From NCBI RefSeq assembly GCF_028554725.1, contig NC_071670.1:55272501-55336500 (forward strand): DNA of 64,000 nt. Reading direction: 5' to 3'. A program made the position numbers and the translations under genes. This document shows, in pieces, positions 22,560 through 35,335 of the stretch; positions within the stretch are counted from its first letter, which is position 1, and each line of letters starts with the position of its first letter. Below the pieces are notes generated by a model. It was not told the DNA's origin. It ran no database searches and saw nothing but the letters and a program-made list of their open reading frames with translations. This stretch comes from Zeugodacus cucurbitae (lineage: Eukaryota; Arthropoda; Insecta; Diptera; Tephritidae).

Positions 22560-25130
22560 CGACTTTAAAATGGAGAATTAATTATTGGTGAATTGAATAT
22601 TTGCGATATAATTATTGGCGATAAAGATATGAAATATTATTATGAATGAAAATAAAGAAAGTAAATTAAAAAAAAAAATAATAATAATTAAAATCATATG
22701 ATATAAATTTAAATGAATTTAATGCAATAATATTATTATTTAATTTGCTATTATTAAAATAAAAATAATTATTAAAGTTAAGCTGCTTAAAGCAAGTAAA
22801 TTCAAAAAAATAATAACATATAAAAAATATTAATAATAAAAAAAATAAATGTGAAAAAAAATAATTTTTAAATGTAAAAAAATTAATCATTTTTTATTAT
22901 AATAATATATCTTCAACAAATATATGCGAAATATTAAAATAAATTTTTAAAAAAGTTTTCCTATTTTTTTGCAAGAAATTGTAGATTCTAACCATTTGTA
23001 CTCCAAATTTACTCAAAAAGTGTTACTAATTTTATTGTTGTTTCAAAATTAAACAGAGTACAGTAAGAAAGTGCGTTCAAAAAACAGTTAGATCATTTTT
23101 TTTTTTTTTTAAGAAATAGAAATAGTAGATTTTAGCGAAACTTACTCTAATCTACTCCAAAATAGCTATTAACTTAATTTTTAATAATAATTATATAGAG
23201 TGCAATAAGGAAGTGTGTCGAAAAGTCAGTGAAATCACAGCTTAAGAGTAGGACAGCAATAATAAAAACTCTTTCAAACGCAAAAATTAAATTAAAAATC
23301 TCAAAAGCTTTACTCCAAAAATTATAATAAATAAAGAGATTAAAATAATTTTAATAATAATTAGTTTATTATTGATAAAAACTTAAAAATTAATGAAAAA
23401 TAAAATTAAGAATAATAATAAAATAAAACAAAATATTAAAAAAAAAAACAATAATATATGAATATTAAAAAAACGGCTCAAATCATTCAAACTGAAATCA
23501 AATTGCAAGCAAAAGCACCTATCGAGTGAATTAATATTTGAATTAATATTTGAATTAAAAAAAAAATAATATTACAATAAAAAGAAAATTCAATAAACAG
23601 TTCATTGCTTGAAAATCGTATTTTTTGCCATAAGTAGTAGCATTTTAAACTCCATTAGAAAATAATAAATAAAAATACATAAAAAACTAAATAAAGTGAA
23701 TGCGTACATAGCTCACGTATATTATTAAGCGACTCAACACAGTTAATCGTTATTATTTTAATATAGCTCAAAAAAAAAATAAATAAATTGGCCGTTTCAA
23801 TTACAGCAGTTCAATTAAATAATTTAACCGTGTGTATGGCGTAAGCTCCCATGTCAGTGTTGAAAAAAATCAGTTAATTTTTTATTGAAAAAATATTCAA
23901 TATACATTTTTAAGTATTTGATTGGCATAGCGTACAAAAAAGTGCGTACGGTGCGTATACGTAACTTCACAATTGAGAGTATTTCATATGTGGGACGAGG
24001 GCGTATGAGTAACTTTTTTTTGATAATGTATCAACTAATGTTGAATAAATTAGAATTATGTGCTGTGAAGCTTCTTGAATAATATTTTTTCAAATATAAA
24101 AAAAAAACAATTTTTTTTTGAAAAATTATTATTAAATTAAAAAATTCCTGGTTTTTTTAATTAATAAATTTTAATATAAATTTTTTTTAATTACTATAAA
24201 ACATGTTAATGAGCTTTTAATATACCAATTTCTTGAGAAAATTCGAAGACATTTATTTGAAAAAAAAATTAGTCATAGTTTTTGATATTTTACGGTCTAC
24301 ATTGAAACTTAGTCTCGGAATTCTATGCAAGAGATGGTTTTATGGATTATATATATATATATATGTTTGTTATATGTATGATATTTTCAAATAATAATTA
24401 TAACAGTAAAATCCAGAAAGATATAGAATAGAAAATAACCATAGAAAATCGATTCAAATATATATTTTTAATAGTAAATATTAGTTGATTATTTGAAATG
24501 TGCGACAAAAAATTAGGCAATAATTAATAATTATAATTATTAATTTAATTATAATTAATTGAAACACCAAACTAAAAAACCCGAAATTTAGAATACAAAT
24601 TTTTAAATTAATTGAATAAAAAAAATTCTGAAAAAGAAATTTTAAAAATTTTCGCACTTGAATTTTTTTATTAAATATTAATTATATAAAAAAGTCATGA
24701 AATAAATTATATACACGAAAAATAAAAATTATTAATTATTATTTATTATTAATAAAGAAAACAAAATCAATAACAATCATCTTTATTAAAAATAAAAGTT
24801 AATTAATTAATTAAATTATTTTTTATTTTTAATTAATTAATTAATAATAATTTAATTCAAATAATTTAATTAATTAAAACTTAATTCAAAATTAAAAATA
24901 ATCTAAATTATAATTGAAAATAATTTTTATTATTTTAAAGCGTTTTTATAAAACAAAAATTTTAATAAAAATATAATTATATCGCAAAAACTTAACTGAA
25001 GCTCTGTTTAAAAGAAAAAAAAAAAACAAAAAAATTTCATTACAAAAAATGAAATAAAAAACAATAAAAAAAAAATATTTCAACGAAAAAAAAAAATAAT
25101 TTAATCCACCTCTTATGAAAAGGTATAACT
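22560..25130. other. Extremely AT-rich low-complexity block
   Basis: About 2.5 kb composed almost wholly of A and T, with repeated TTAATTAATTAA, AATAATAAT and A-runs. No coding frame is credible. It lies between the putative promoter region and the 5' leader of inaF member 3, so it is probably intronic or spacer. Confidence 0.6.
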
Positions 25131-25156
25131 CACGTAATCACCCTGTATTTTTTTAG

Positions 25157-25928
25157 AGGAAATCGGTTGCTACTTACACGTATATCCACACTCACACACA
25201 TCAAAACTGAACAATCGACACAATTGCATTTCAACGAGAGACTTACAACATATCAAAAGCATTACGAGCGACAAATAAAAACAAATGCAAAGCAGATAAA
25301 AGGAGCATAGCGAAGCGATAGAGGATAAATAGCAATTAATTGCAGTAGTTTTACACATAACAGCACTTTACAACAACTTTAGCAGCGAAAACTAATAACA
25401 GCGAAAACTTTACTGACGACGACAAAAACAACAAAAGCCCAACAGCGACAGCTGAACTGAAATAGGCGATAAAGAGAAGAATAACAACAACAATAACGGT
25501 GATAATAATAATCACAGAGCAAGAGCAAGAGCAATTTCAAATCAAACAACGACTACTTTTAATCCTTCAAGAAACACGCACACACACACACACTCACACA
25601 TACGCAAACGCGTACATACGAAACTGATAAACGCATATCGAAGCGCACAAAATACAAGACCAATTTCGCGTTAGCGACCACACCCACACACACCGCCAAC
25701 AACTACAAATAAGTCAGCAAAAAGAAGAAGAAGCAGAGAAGTGTTGTAAGTGTAGCTCTAAACCAGCACAACAGCTGCGCTTCTCGGTGTGTCGGTAAAA
25801 ACTTATCCGTTCTCGTTTGCAAAGTCGCGCGCTAAGCGCCACGCAAAGCCACAAAACTGGAGGAGCACGGCAACGGCAGCGGCAGTGGCAGCAACGGAGG
25901 CGGTGGCGGCGGCAGTGCCGGCAGTGCG
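25157..25928 (+). promoter_or_regulatory. Probable 5' UTR of inaF member 3
   Basis: A candidate splice acceptor (CCCTGTATTTTTTTAG, ending about 25,156) is followed by about 770 bases with a sharp change of composition, from AT-only to CAA/ACA/GCA-rich sequence running into the coding ATG. This is the usual look of a fly 5' leader. The exon boundary is inferred and the leader could begin elsewhere. Confidence 0.35.
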
Positions 25929-28900
25929 ATGAGTTCGAAAGTCAGTTCGCTGGAGGAGAAAGTGAAACTCCCGCCAACGGAGACGATAAGCCGGTGTTAT
26001 CAGCCACCAGGCAAGAATCGCAAAGTCATACGCATCCTCACCGTGGCGGTGTATGTGTTGTGCGTCTCGTTGGCGGCGATTATGTTGTCGCTGTACTACA
26101 TCTTTATTTGGGATCCAACTATTAGACCCTTTGTCACTAAGGGCAACCAATGTGGTAAGCCAGTGGAAATTTATAACACACAATTCATCCGCAAACACTT
26201 TGTGAAACTCTATTTTGTAATTTGCTATGCATGAGCAAGTGTGCGGATGTGCTGCAAGCCATCGAGGGGGGTTTGTGTAAAGTGTGTGTTAAGCGGGGGT
26301 CGTGTGCCAACGGTTGTTGGTTGCGTATATGCATTTCGGTTATAACATGATTTCCTTACAAAGCATTTCATTTACGCGACAGAAAACGTGTAAGTAATGA
26401 GAAGTCGGTCGCACAGTGGTGCGGTGTTATGTTATTTGGTGAGAAAAAATTTTAATTTTTTTTTAAGTGGTCATATAAAATACTAGACTGTAAACCCAAA
26501 TTGTTTTAATCACGAAAGTTCTACATTGAAATATAATATAAATATTATACTTTACTATACTGAACGAATAAAAGTATATAATAACAAGTAAGGAAGAGCT
26601 AAGTTCGGTTGTGACCGAACATTTTATACTCTCGCAATTTATTTATTCAATATTATATAATAGACAATTTGACCCACATATTCTTCATATATATGGTATA
26701 AAGTCCATGGAAAGTTGGAAACCCTTATATTAGGTTAGAAACACCGAGGTCCTCATGTTCGATATATATACCTTGGAAACCTATGGTCCGATTTCGGCGA
26801 TTTTTATAAAGAGGCTGGCACACTATAAATGCAGTATTTATGCAAAGTTCTGTCCCGATATCTTCACTAGTGCTCACTTTACATATTGTAAAGTACACTA
26901 TTCAGATCGAATATAGGCCGATTTGGCCAATTTTCACAACATATCATTGAGATGCAAGGAAAATATTACACGTCAAATTCCATTGATATTGGTCGAGTAG
27001 TTTCGGAGATATGGCTTTCGACTCATAAGTGGGCGAAGCCACACCCACTTAACATTTTCTTATACTAATTTGTGTGGAGCCCTTCTGTACCTTCTTTATA
27101 ATGAAATTTAAGGTTTCTGGTGTTTTCCCTTACTGAATTAAAGTATTTTTAGTCGTTTTCAACATAACCTTTGTATGGGAGGTGGGCGTGGTTATAATTC
27201 GATATCCTTTATTTTTGGACTATATAAGGAAATGCCGACTCCTGAGAATTTCGTTGATATAGCTTTAGTAGTTTACCAGATATGTACAAAAAACTTAGAA
27301 GGGGCGGGGCCATGCCCACTTTCCCAAAAAAAAAAATACATCCAAATATGCCCCTTCCTAGAACAATCCTTTGTACCAAATTTTATTTCTATAGCTTTAT
27401 TTACAGACTGTCGGACAGACCGACGGACGGACAGACAGACATCCGGATTTGAACTTTACTCGTCAGCCTGATCACTTCGGTATATATAACCTTATATCTA
27501 ACTCGTTTAGTTTTAGGACTTACAAACAACCGTTATGTGGACACAACTATAATATTCTCCTAGCAACTTTTGTTGCATAGTATAAAAAATATGGTAGTAA
27601 AGTGATTTTTAAAAATTGGAAATTTTGAACTCGTTTTTCTCAAAACTGTGTTTTTCAAACATTCTTACAAAGTATCTCATAAATGGCTTGACCGAATGAA
27701 TTGAAATTTGTAGGGTGTATTAAACATATGTTAACGCATGGAACTCCATTGTCAATCAAAAATTACCAAAATTTCGGTTTTTAATAGCAAAAAAAAGTAA
27801 AAAGACGTTTAATCCGCGATGTTTTCTATCAAAAGTCCGATATTAGATATATTCACTTGATCGTAGTCCATTTCATGCATTTAAGCTTACAGATTAAAAC
27901 GCCCCTAATTTCTTTTGTTCCCGATAAACCAATCAGACGGAATCGTGGAGGAAGTGCGAATCCATTTTTTTCGAGATGGGGGTGTTCAGAACGGTGTAAC
28001 AATATTTTTAGCTTGAAATTTATATTCTTACCGTCAAAATATATGTTAATAAATGATAATTTAGTGATCGTAGAAAAATATTTCAAAAAAAAAATCGTAA
28101 AAAGAGTCTGTCACATGGAATGATCCCCTAAAGCATAAAGATTTTCTAAATTTGATTTGGAACCTTATATAAACGCACTATTGTCCTATCCTCTATACAA
28201 TTGTTTAAATATGACTGCTTTTGTACGTGAGACCCATACATATTTTTATATACGCAGCAGTAAAATGGACTAGTCCAGTAACAGATAGATGTGGTATGAG
28301 ATGCCAATTGAAGGATATCTTTTCATTATATTATTCGCCCTTCAATTAATAAAAATAACAAGTTGTGTACAAAAACTGAAAGAAAAATCGATAAATCCTT
28401 GAATATCGGATTAAAATCTCTTAATCCGAATAATAGCTTTAATTTTCATCAAATAACTAAATAATTAATTTAATGACTTATAAAGTTATCAATTTTCAGT
28501 CCATAAATCTTGATTGCAAATCATTTTCCAGTCTTTTTTATTTCAATCCAAAAATTCTAATCGTAAACCAGTATTTTTTTAGATCAACAGAGTATTTAAA
28601 AGTTTCACAACATGCAGTTTCACCTTAGTATCTTTCAGGCTAGTTTATTTTCAATCCAACAATCTGGTAGTAAACTAGTGTTTTAAGCCCATTATCCTTT
28701 GATTTAATTCGATTTGGGTCTAGTATTTTTATAAGTATAGTATTGGGTATTTGGTATCTTTATTCTGAGAGCTTACTTGCTAAATCTAACTTTTCACTTG
28801 TTCTATAAGCATAAGGAAGGCCGTTCCTAATAATGAGAAGATATTGATAATTAAGATTAAGAAGACAGCAATTTGTGCGATGAATATTCTGAGTGGACTG

Positions 28901-31900
28901 TGAAGCGATTGAAAGATTGATGAATCCATTCTATCTTTATATATGATAATCAAATATTAATCTGATATAAAAAATATATTATTATAACAAATGTTTCCAA
29001 GAACTTTTTCCAGAATAAAGAGGTCATAACTATATAGCTATCAAACTGTTGCAGGGTTTGTTGTCCAATTAATTACTCGATGCTCATAATTTACAGCAAA
29101 AACAAGTTTTTATTACCATTATCAACCACTCGCCTCTCAAAATGTAATTTTGGGTTAAGAATTAATATTATTTTATTTATACCGCCAATTACGATGCTTA
29201 ATATAATTCCTTTTTGCAAGGAAATTTAAAAATGCTTTTTTCCGAATACTAATTATCCCTCAACAATCGAAAACTTTCCACTCTTTTCTCTTTCAAATTC
29301 CCCTCGCACCTATTCAACCGATGAACAATTTCACTTTCTATTGTTCTGTATTTTACCCAATCAAACGTCACCTTTTGTGCCCTGTGCAAATTAGTCGTTA
29401 CGTACGTGAGTAAACTGGCAACGGTTGTCCTAGCACTCGTCCCCAAAAAAAAACCAAAAAACTTAAAAAGGACACAACAGCAAACAACAAACAAAATGCA
29501 AAACAAAGAATCTGCAAATTAGTACGTGCGGTAAAAAGTGAAAGAAAGAGTTGCCATACAAAAGCTGGTGCCGAAAAAATAACAACAAAAATAAGAGAAA
29601 AAACAAAAGCGAGAAAAGAATACCAAAATGAAAGTAGAATAAAAGCGCACAGCCGCAAAATCGCAGAATCACGGAATGGCAGAATGGCAGCGTGGAATGC
29701 TGTGGCAGCGGTGAATGGTGTGCGATTAATGAAAAAGTAGTTGCCACTATTGCTTGCTTACTAGCTTTTGTTGTTGTTGTTGCTGATAGTAGTATTCTCC
29801 GTTTGCACTTTGGTTGTAGTATTATGAATTGAAATTCCTCCACTTGTGGCAGCTGTTGAAATTCTAGGCCACAAGGCATACCATCATATATATTCCAACC
29901 AAGCCAAGCACAGTCAGCTAGTCAACCATTCATGCGTGACAACAAACCGTTGTGGCAAAGGATGGATATGCCAGATAGGATAGAAAATGAGCACGTCTGT
30001 AGTTTTTTTTTTCATTTTCTATGTAAATGTGAGTGCATTCGTGTGTGTGTGTGGAGAGTTGTTATAATAGCGACGAGTAGCTAACAAGTGCAACGCCTAG
30101 TTTACGCGATTATTATTGTTGTTATTACTATTGTTGTTGGTGTTGTTATGATTGCTGTTATTGTAGTTGGTGTTGGTGTTGATGTTGCTGGTGTTGTTGC
30201 ACATTGTTGCCATTGTATTATGCACAAACCTTAGCGATAGCATTATTATTATTGTTGTATGCACTGATGTGTGTGTAAATTTGCGCATTGTTGTTGCTGT
30301 TGTTGTTGTTTGCATTTGTTCGCGTTTTGCGGTTGCAGCGCTGCAAATTCGCTTTACACCGAAAAATTAGGTCAATGGGGTGGCAATCTACTAAAGTGGG
30401 TTGTTATTGTTGTTGTTACTTTTGTTGTTGTTGTAGTAGTATGGCAATGGGGCGCGCCAAAGTGGGTATTGAGGTAGGTTAGTTGTTGGTTGTTGCTGGC
30501 GATATGGCATATATACATTAGTACTTTGTATGTGTTGTTGTTATTGTTGCTTCGCTGTGCTCTTCGAGGCCGGTGGGCGTGTGTATTCGTGCAGCGTTTG
30601 CTCGTGACATGCATGCATTTACTCATACACACACATACACATATTTATGTATGTATATATGCTGTTCTATTTATAAGAGTGTTTGTGTGTGTTGTTGTGT
30701 TCAACTCTTTGACAGGTCAAAATCCGTGTAAACGTTCGCTCACAATCAAGAATCCATAATTCATTCAGCGCTGTCCATTTACTGCCCACTCGCTCGTTGC
30801 ACATTTCTGCTGCCCCCCCCGAGCTTACATAACACCGTTATTTTCTACTATTTTTATTACTTTTCTACACAACGCCGACCAACTCGCTTTCGCTGACTGC
30901 ACTCGCTTCAAGTGTTTGTTGTTGTTATTACATTTTAATTGCAAAATATGCATGGCACTAATATTTTCAATATTAAGTGGGCTACAACAACAACAGCAAA
31001 TATTACAACAACAAAAAATCAAGTCAAGTTCTCGCCCGCATAAATATATACATAACTGTATATATGTATAATTTACATATAATTATATATGCGTACTCTA
31101 TAAATAAACAAAAAGTGGAGCAAAGGCAACGGCGGCGGCGCCGGCGGTTGGTGGCTCAACAAAAATGGGGAGCAAAACAAACTTGTTATTTGGCATAATT
31201 TCTACTTGGTAAATTTCAAGGTGGCAGGCACGACAGCTACAACGACAACCAGTAGTAATAATAACAACAACACCAACAACAACAATAAAAGCAAATAAGC
31301 GCAGCAGCGCAGTCATCAGTAATGCCACCACCGTCTATTGCCGCCGACAAGGTTATGACCATGTACAGACAAATTCACAAAAACAAAAGCAATCACGCCG
31401 ACACACTTATAACGGCACTTATTTACAAGCTCACGCAAATCAAAAAAGGCACATTGACGTCGCTGTCATTAAAGGATCTTAAGAGCGGCTGCAATTGATG
31501 ACAGCAGCGGTGACAGTTTCGAGGAGTGTGCGTTTTATTTTCATGTTTCTAAAAAGTGCTTAAGAATTTGTGTTTTTCTTCCATCTTCATTTACATTAGC
31601 ATATTATTGTATTCAAAAATAATTTTGTGCATAATTTTATGCTGTTAGCTGGTGTATTTGGAACGTTTGTTTGTAAGCAAGTGGATTGAGTGCGTAACTA
31701 CCACACGGCGGGCGCTGTGTTCAAAACTAAGTCAAAAGAAGAGTTAGATAATATTAAATTATGCTGTCACAAAATTTACGACCCACCCATTTCATTATGG
31801 TAGTATGTTCAAAAAATAACGGCAATTTTAAAATTTCCAATTTCCAAAAGTTAAATTTGGTATATTTTATTTTTATTAAGTTGATTTTCGTTTCTTAAAA

Positions 31901-34300
31901 GCTAACACTTCGTTGCTTCTTCGCGAAGAATAAAGTCTTGGTCGATGCAAACAAATCCGTATTCACTACGTTTACGTTTGGAGAGAGACTACTAAGAGCA
32001 CATTAATGGAGCTCATTTATGCCGCAATTTATTAATTGTTCTTTGAGAAACTCGCAACCGAAACCATAGAGCTATAATAATACTTTGCGGTCAATGAGAC
32101 AAATTAAAAAGTTTTGGTGACCTATATTAGGGGACTTATACAAAAAAAAATGCCAACTAGGCCATAGCTATAATTATGTTGATGGTATTCCAATCTTCAC
32201 ACAAAATATTTTTCGTTGCATTCTTCTTGACAAAAAGGCTCATTTTCTATTAAATCAAGCTGCAAGTTTTAATTTATTATTCTATATAACGCCGAGACCT
32301 CAGCTCTTCCAGAGAACTCTGTGAGTATTCGGGTAAATGATTGGTGTACTTTGTGGTTCTGTGTAGTTATATACCGTATGATAAGTTATTTTAGGTTGGG
32401 TTAAGGGGCAGATCTCCGCGGCCGCAGAGAATCTCACTTAGACAGATTCGACTGTCCATTGTGACAGCCGAAAAACTCCTGACTGATCACTAAGACCCTT
32501 ATGATGCGGCAAAGGGCTTGGACTCTGTAACAAAGTTTTTAAGTCGGCTAATGTCGATTCCAATCACTTTACTGGGTTCGCCGAAGATGTGCCTACCGAG
32601 GTGCTTTAACCTAAATCTGGCGAATGCCGGACATTGAAGGAGGAAATGATGATTCCTCTTCGCCTCCCTCCAAATAACTTTGGCAACTAGCGTCTGACTT
32701 GATCGCTAGCTTCAACGCATGTGTGCTTATTGGACAATTGCCAATGATCGCGGAGAGATGACCCTTACTAAGCGACAGCGGCTGTAAAGACCGTTTGTTG
32801 TGGGCCAGTGGTTGTTCTCCAGCTTTTGGCGAGCTCACTCGAAGACAGTGTGTCCAGCTCTCTAGCGCAAGTGGACTACGGACTGTCCAAACGCCCACTT
32901 TGCAGTTTCCAGCGATTCTGCGGTAATCGGATACCCACACAAGTGGGATTATAAAGTATATCGAAGCTACCGATAACGATATTAGGCACTCCTTACCAGT
33001 TTAGACCGTACTGTCATCGAATCCAAGGACAGTATTGTCATTTTGCTATCGGAGTGATTTTGTACAATATATTAATTTTGGTGGACGAATATTAATAAAC
33101 AATATTTAATAATATATAAATCGATTTGAAGGCCGATCAATCCATACTTTTTATTTTCACAAAGATTTCACCGAATTTCTTAAATATGGTTCCACTTTTG
33201 GTCTATCGCACAGTCGCATTTAGGAGATACCATTTTGATATATATATATTTTATAGATATATGAGAAGGAATTTAATTACAAATACGAGTTATGAAACCT
33301 TCATAAAGCCATTGGACTATGTCATAAAATACATTTTGTAAATTTGAATAATTGCAAGACAAATGATTAGAATATATTTATTTGTATATAAAATACTTAT
33401 TTACGACATTTATATTTAAATCACTAATATTTTCTTGCACTTCTATTGCATTTAGACAAAATTGTGATACCAGAGAAAATCGCTATACGCCTACTCAACT
33501 CATCGGAAGTCACCGCCGAGCAATTCTACAAACACATACTCGAACAATATCGCATACTCAATCAGTTGCAACTGCAGCGACAACAATATCTACAAAAACA
33601 ACATTTGCATCTACAACAACTGGCAGCGGCCAATAAATTTCAAGAAATCTTCGCCACAGCGACAATAATACAAGCGAATCCCAATGATCCGTTACGAAAA
33701 CCGATTACACCAACAAATGGCACCTTCCTACTGGATCCATCACAAACCATGGCAGTGAATAGCATCGAACCACGCATACCGATTTTGGATACTGCGCAAG
33801 CGCCCATACCAGTGCTGGCACCCGCATCAGCGCTGGCCACAGCGATCTCCTCATCGTCGTCGTCGGCAGCAGCAATGGCAGCGGCCAGCGCGAGTAACGG
33901 ACACATCAAACGCAAGTCGCATCGCAAACACTACAACAACAACAATCATCATCGGCATACATCGCGGAAGAATCATCGAAAGACCGTTGCTGGCGTTGTG
34001 GGTAACGGTAACAACAATGCGGATAACTATAATAACAGCAACAACGATTATGAGCCCGAACCATTTGTCGTCGAATCGCCACCAATGAATCCGCCCATCT
34101 TGTCTGTGGTGCAAGAGCCCTACACCCAACTGCCCATACCGTTAGTGTTGAATTCGCGCGAAGACAAACGTCCATTATACTATACGCATAGCGAAGGGCG
34201 TAGGGGCGGCAATGGGGGTGCGCGAAAGCGGGCGGGTGGTTACGAGGTGCAGACCTATATGAATCCACTGCTGACCGGCGAACTGATATTCGAAAAATAA
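25929..34300 (+). CDS. inaF: inaF-motif membrane protein, member 3 (two coding exons)
   Basis: Exon 1 is 25,929-26,154 and exon 2 is 33,456-34,300; 356 residues are predicted. The donor is TGTG|GTAAGC and the acceptor is TTCTATTGCATTTAG|ACAAAA. The phase-1 join restores one frame across a 7.3 kb intron. Residues 1-35 are polar. A basic step (KNRKVIR) leads to one helix (ILTVAVYVLCVSLAAIMLSL), then the INAF signature YYIFIWDPTIRPF. Exon 2 adds a Gln/Leu-rich stretch (LQLQRQQYLQKQHLHLQQL) that may coil. After it come Ala/Ser runs, a basic His/Asn-rich region and a more ordered end (GGYEVQTYMNPLLTGEL). Members 1 and 2 have no such tail. The protein is probably a single-pass membrane channel partner with a long disordered tail. 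The role is inferred from Drosophila INAF and TRP. Confidence 0.8.
26583..27588 (+). repeat. Dispersed 0.9-1.0 kb repeat, copy C (in inaF intron)
   Basis: Full-length copy in forward orientation, lying 430 bases inside the large intron of inaF member 3. The left end is AACAAGTAAGGAAGAGCTAAG with the hairpin TTCGGTTGTGACCGAA. The right end is GACGGACGGACAGACAGACA, ACAACCGTTATGTGG and AGCAACTTTTGTTG. It closely resembles copy A in opposite orientation 19 kb away. Confidence 0.85.
27589..32389. other. Intron of inaF member 3, simple-repeat rich
   Basis: No nested gene is supported. From 27,600 to 28,120 the wording (GAACTCGTTTTTCTCAAAACTG, TCACATGGAATGATCCCCT) looks like an interspersed repeat. 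TTG/GTT triplet tracts lie at 30,100-30,330 and 30,390-30,560, and AAC-rich DNA at 31,250-31,300. Frames up to 138 codons here are low-complexity or lack domains. Confidence 0.4.
32390..32950 (-). mobile_element. LINE ORF2 3' fragment (RNase H to zinc-knuckle)
   Basis: A 109-codon minus-strand frame (32,940-32,611) reads LSLSKGHLSAIIGNCPISTH, then ALKLAIKSDASCQSYLEGGE. This is the order and wording of the end of the RNase H domain and the Cys-His knuckle of jockey/R1-like elements (family form LSRGHL...TGHCPIGRHA...C-C..E..E). The second knuckle Cys is replaced by Tyr and the rest is frameshifted. It lies inside the inaF intron in reverse orientation. The fragment at 1,800-2,060 belongs to the same family. 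Confidence 0.75.
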
Positions 34301-35094
34301 ATTGGAATGAAGATGAAGGAGGTTCGAGAATCGTAGAGTTAGAGGGAGTTATAAGCAAAAGTAGAGATGTGAGGCGGAGTGAGGTTAGGAAGATCTCAAA
34401 ATTTTACTTTAGCGGAAGGCAGAGCAGAGAAGATTGCAGAAGACACGCATAAAGCATTGAAGAATGTATGTATGTATGGTGTTTGGTAGGGTAAAAAACC
34501 GCAAACTATTTCGTAATTGGCTCATATCATAGGTAAACAACAATTACAACAACAACAACAAATAACAAAACTGCCATTATTGCCGCCCCCCAAAAAAGCA
34601 ATGACCGCAGCAGCAGCAGCAAGCGTGCTTACAAAGCGCATTTTTGCGGCGACTGCGAACACAACAACAACAACCACAACAACACTTAACTATGAAAAAA
34701 CCGAAAACAATAAGCAAAGAGGAAACAACAAACAAACTAGAGCATATATAGTAAATTTTTGAATGTGTAGCAATTAGTGATAAACAAAAAAATAACAGCA
34801 ACAAAAAACCAAAACCAAAAAAACCTGAATAATGAAATATCGAAAAAATATATATGTAGCAACAACAAAAATCTTATATATCCGTATACCCAACAACCAA
34901 AATACACTTGTAATCGTCTGTATGTACTGTTTATACTCGTATTGTATGTTTATATTATATATATATATAATCGACAAAAAAATTTAAAAATATATAAACC
35001 TTCCCGCCTAAACACCAAATTCACACTCACACCAGTTTATATATGTACGTATCGGATCATATGGTTCGTAGCACATTTTGAGCAGCATAAGGAA

Positions 35095-35335
35095 CGCATT
35101 TACGCATATGAAACGCATGAAAACGCATTAACACGCATAATAACGCATACGAAAACGCATGAGAACGCATATAAACGCATGAAAATACATGAAAACGTAT
35201 ATAAACGCATGAAAACGCATGAAAACGCATGAGAACGCATTGGAAATGCATTAAAATGCATGATTAGGCATAAGAAGAAATACATATAAATGCATAATAA
35301 CGCATTAAAACGCATGAAAACGCATGAGAACGTAT
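35095..35335 (+). repeat. 10-bp minisatellite (AAAACGCATG)n
   Basis: About 22 imperfect units of AAAACGCATG with variants such as TATAAACGCA and TGAGAACGCA. A less regular stretch at 35,240-35,290 interrupts them. The 10-bp period cycles through three frames, giving the repeating Tyr-Thr-His-Glu-Asn and Met-Arg-Phe peptides seen in shadow frames on both strands. Confidence 0.85.

Noticed and set aside
33446..33455. ATG at 33,446 as an independent start for the long exon
   Set aside because: The ATG lies within the polypyrimidine and acceptor sequence (TTGCATTTAG). The phase-1 donor at 26,154 matches the acceptor exactly, giving a better model.
34517..34762. 81-codon Gln/Ala/Thr-rich frame after inaF member 3
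   Set aside because: Low-complexity CAA/GCA/ACA triplets in the probable 3' UTR; no conserved part.
35057..35315. Minus and plus frames with repeating His-Ala-Phe or Thr-His-Glu-Asn peptides
   Set aside because: Produced by the 10-bp minisatellite; a ten-base unit keeps all frames open when it lacks stops.
35095..35335. CRISPR-like regular repeat
   Set aside because: Units are 10 bp, contiguous and without spacers, and the DNA is eukaryotic.
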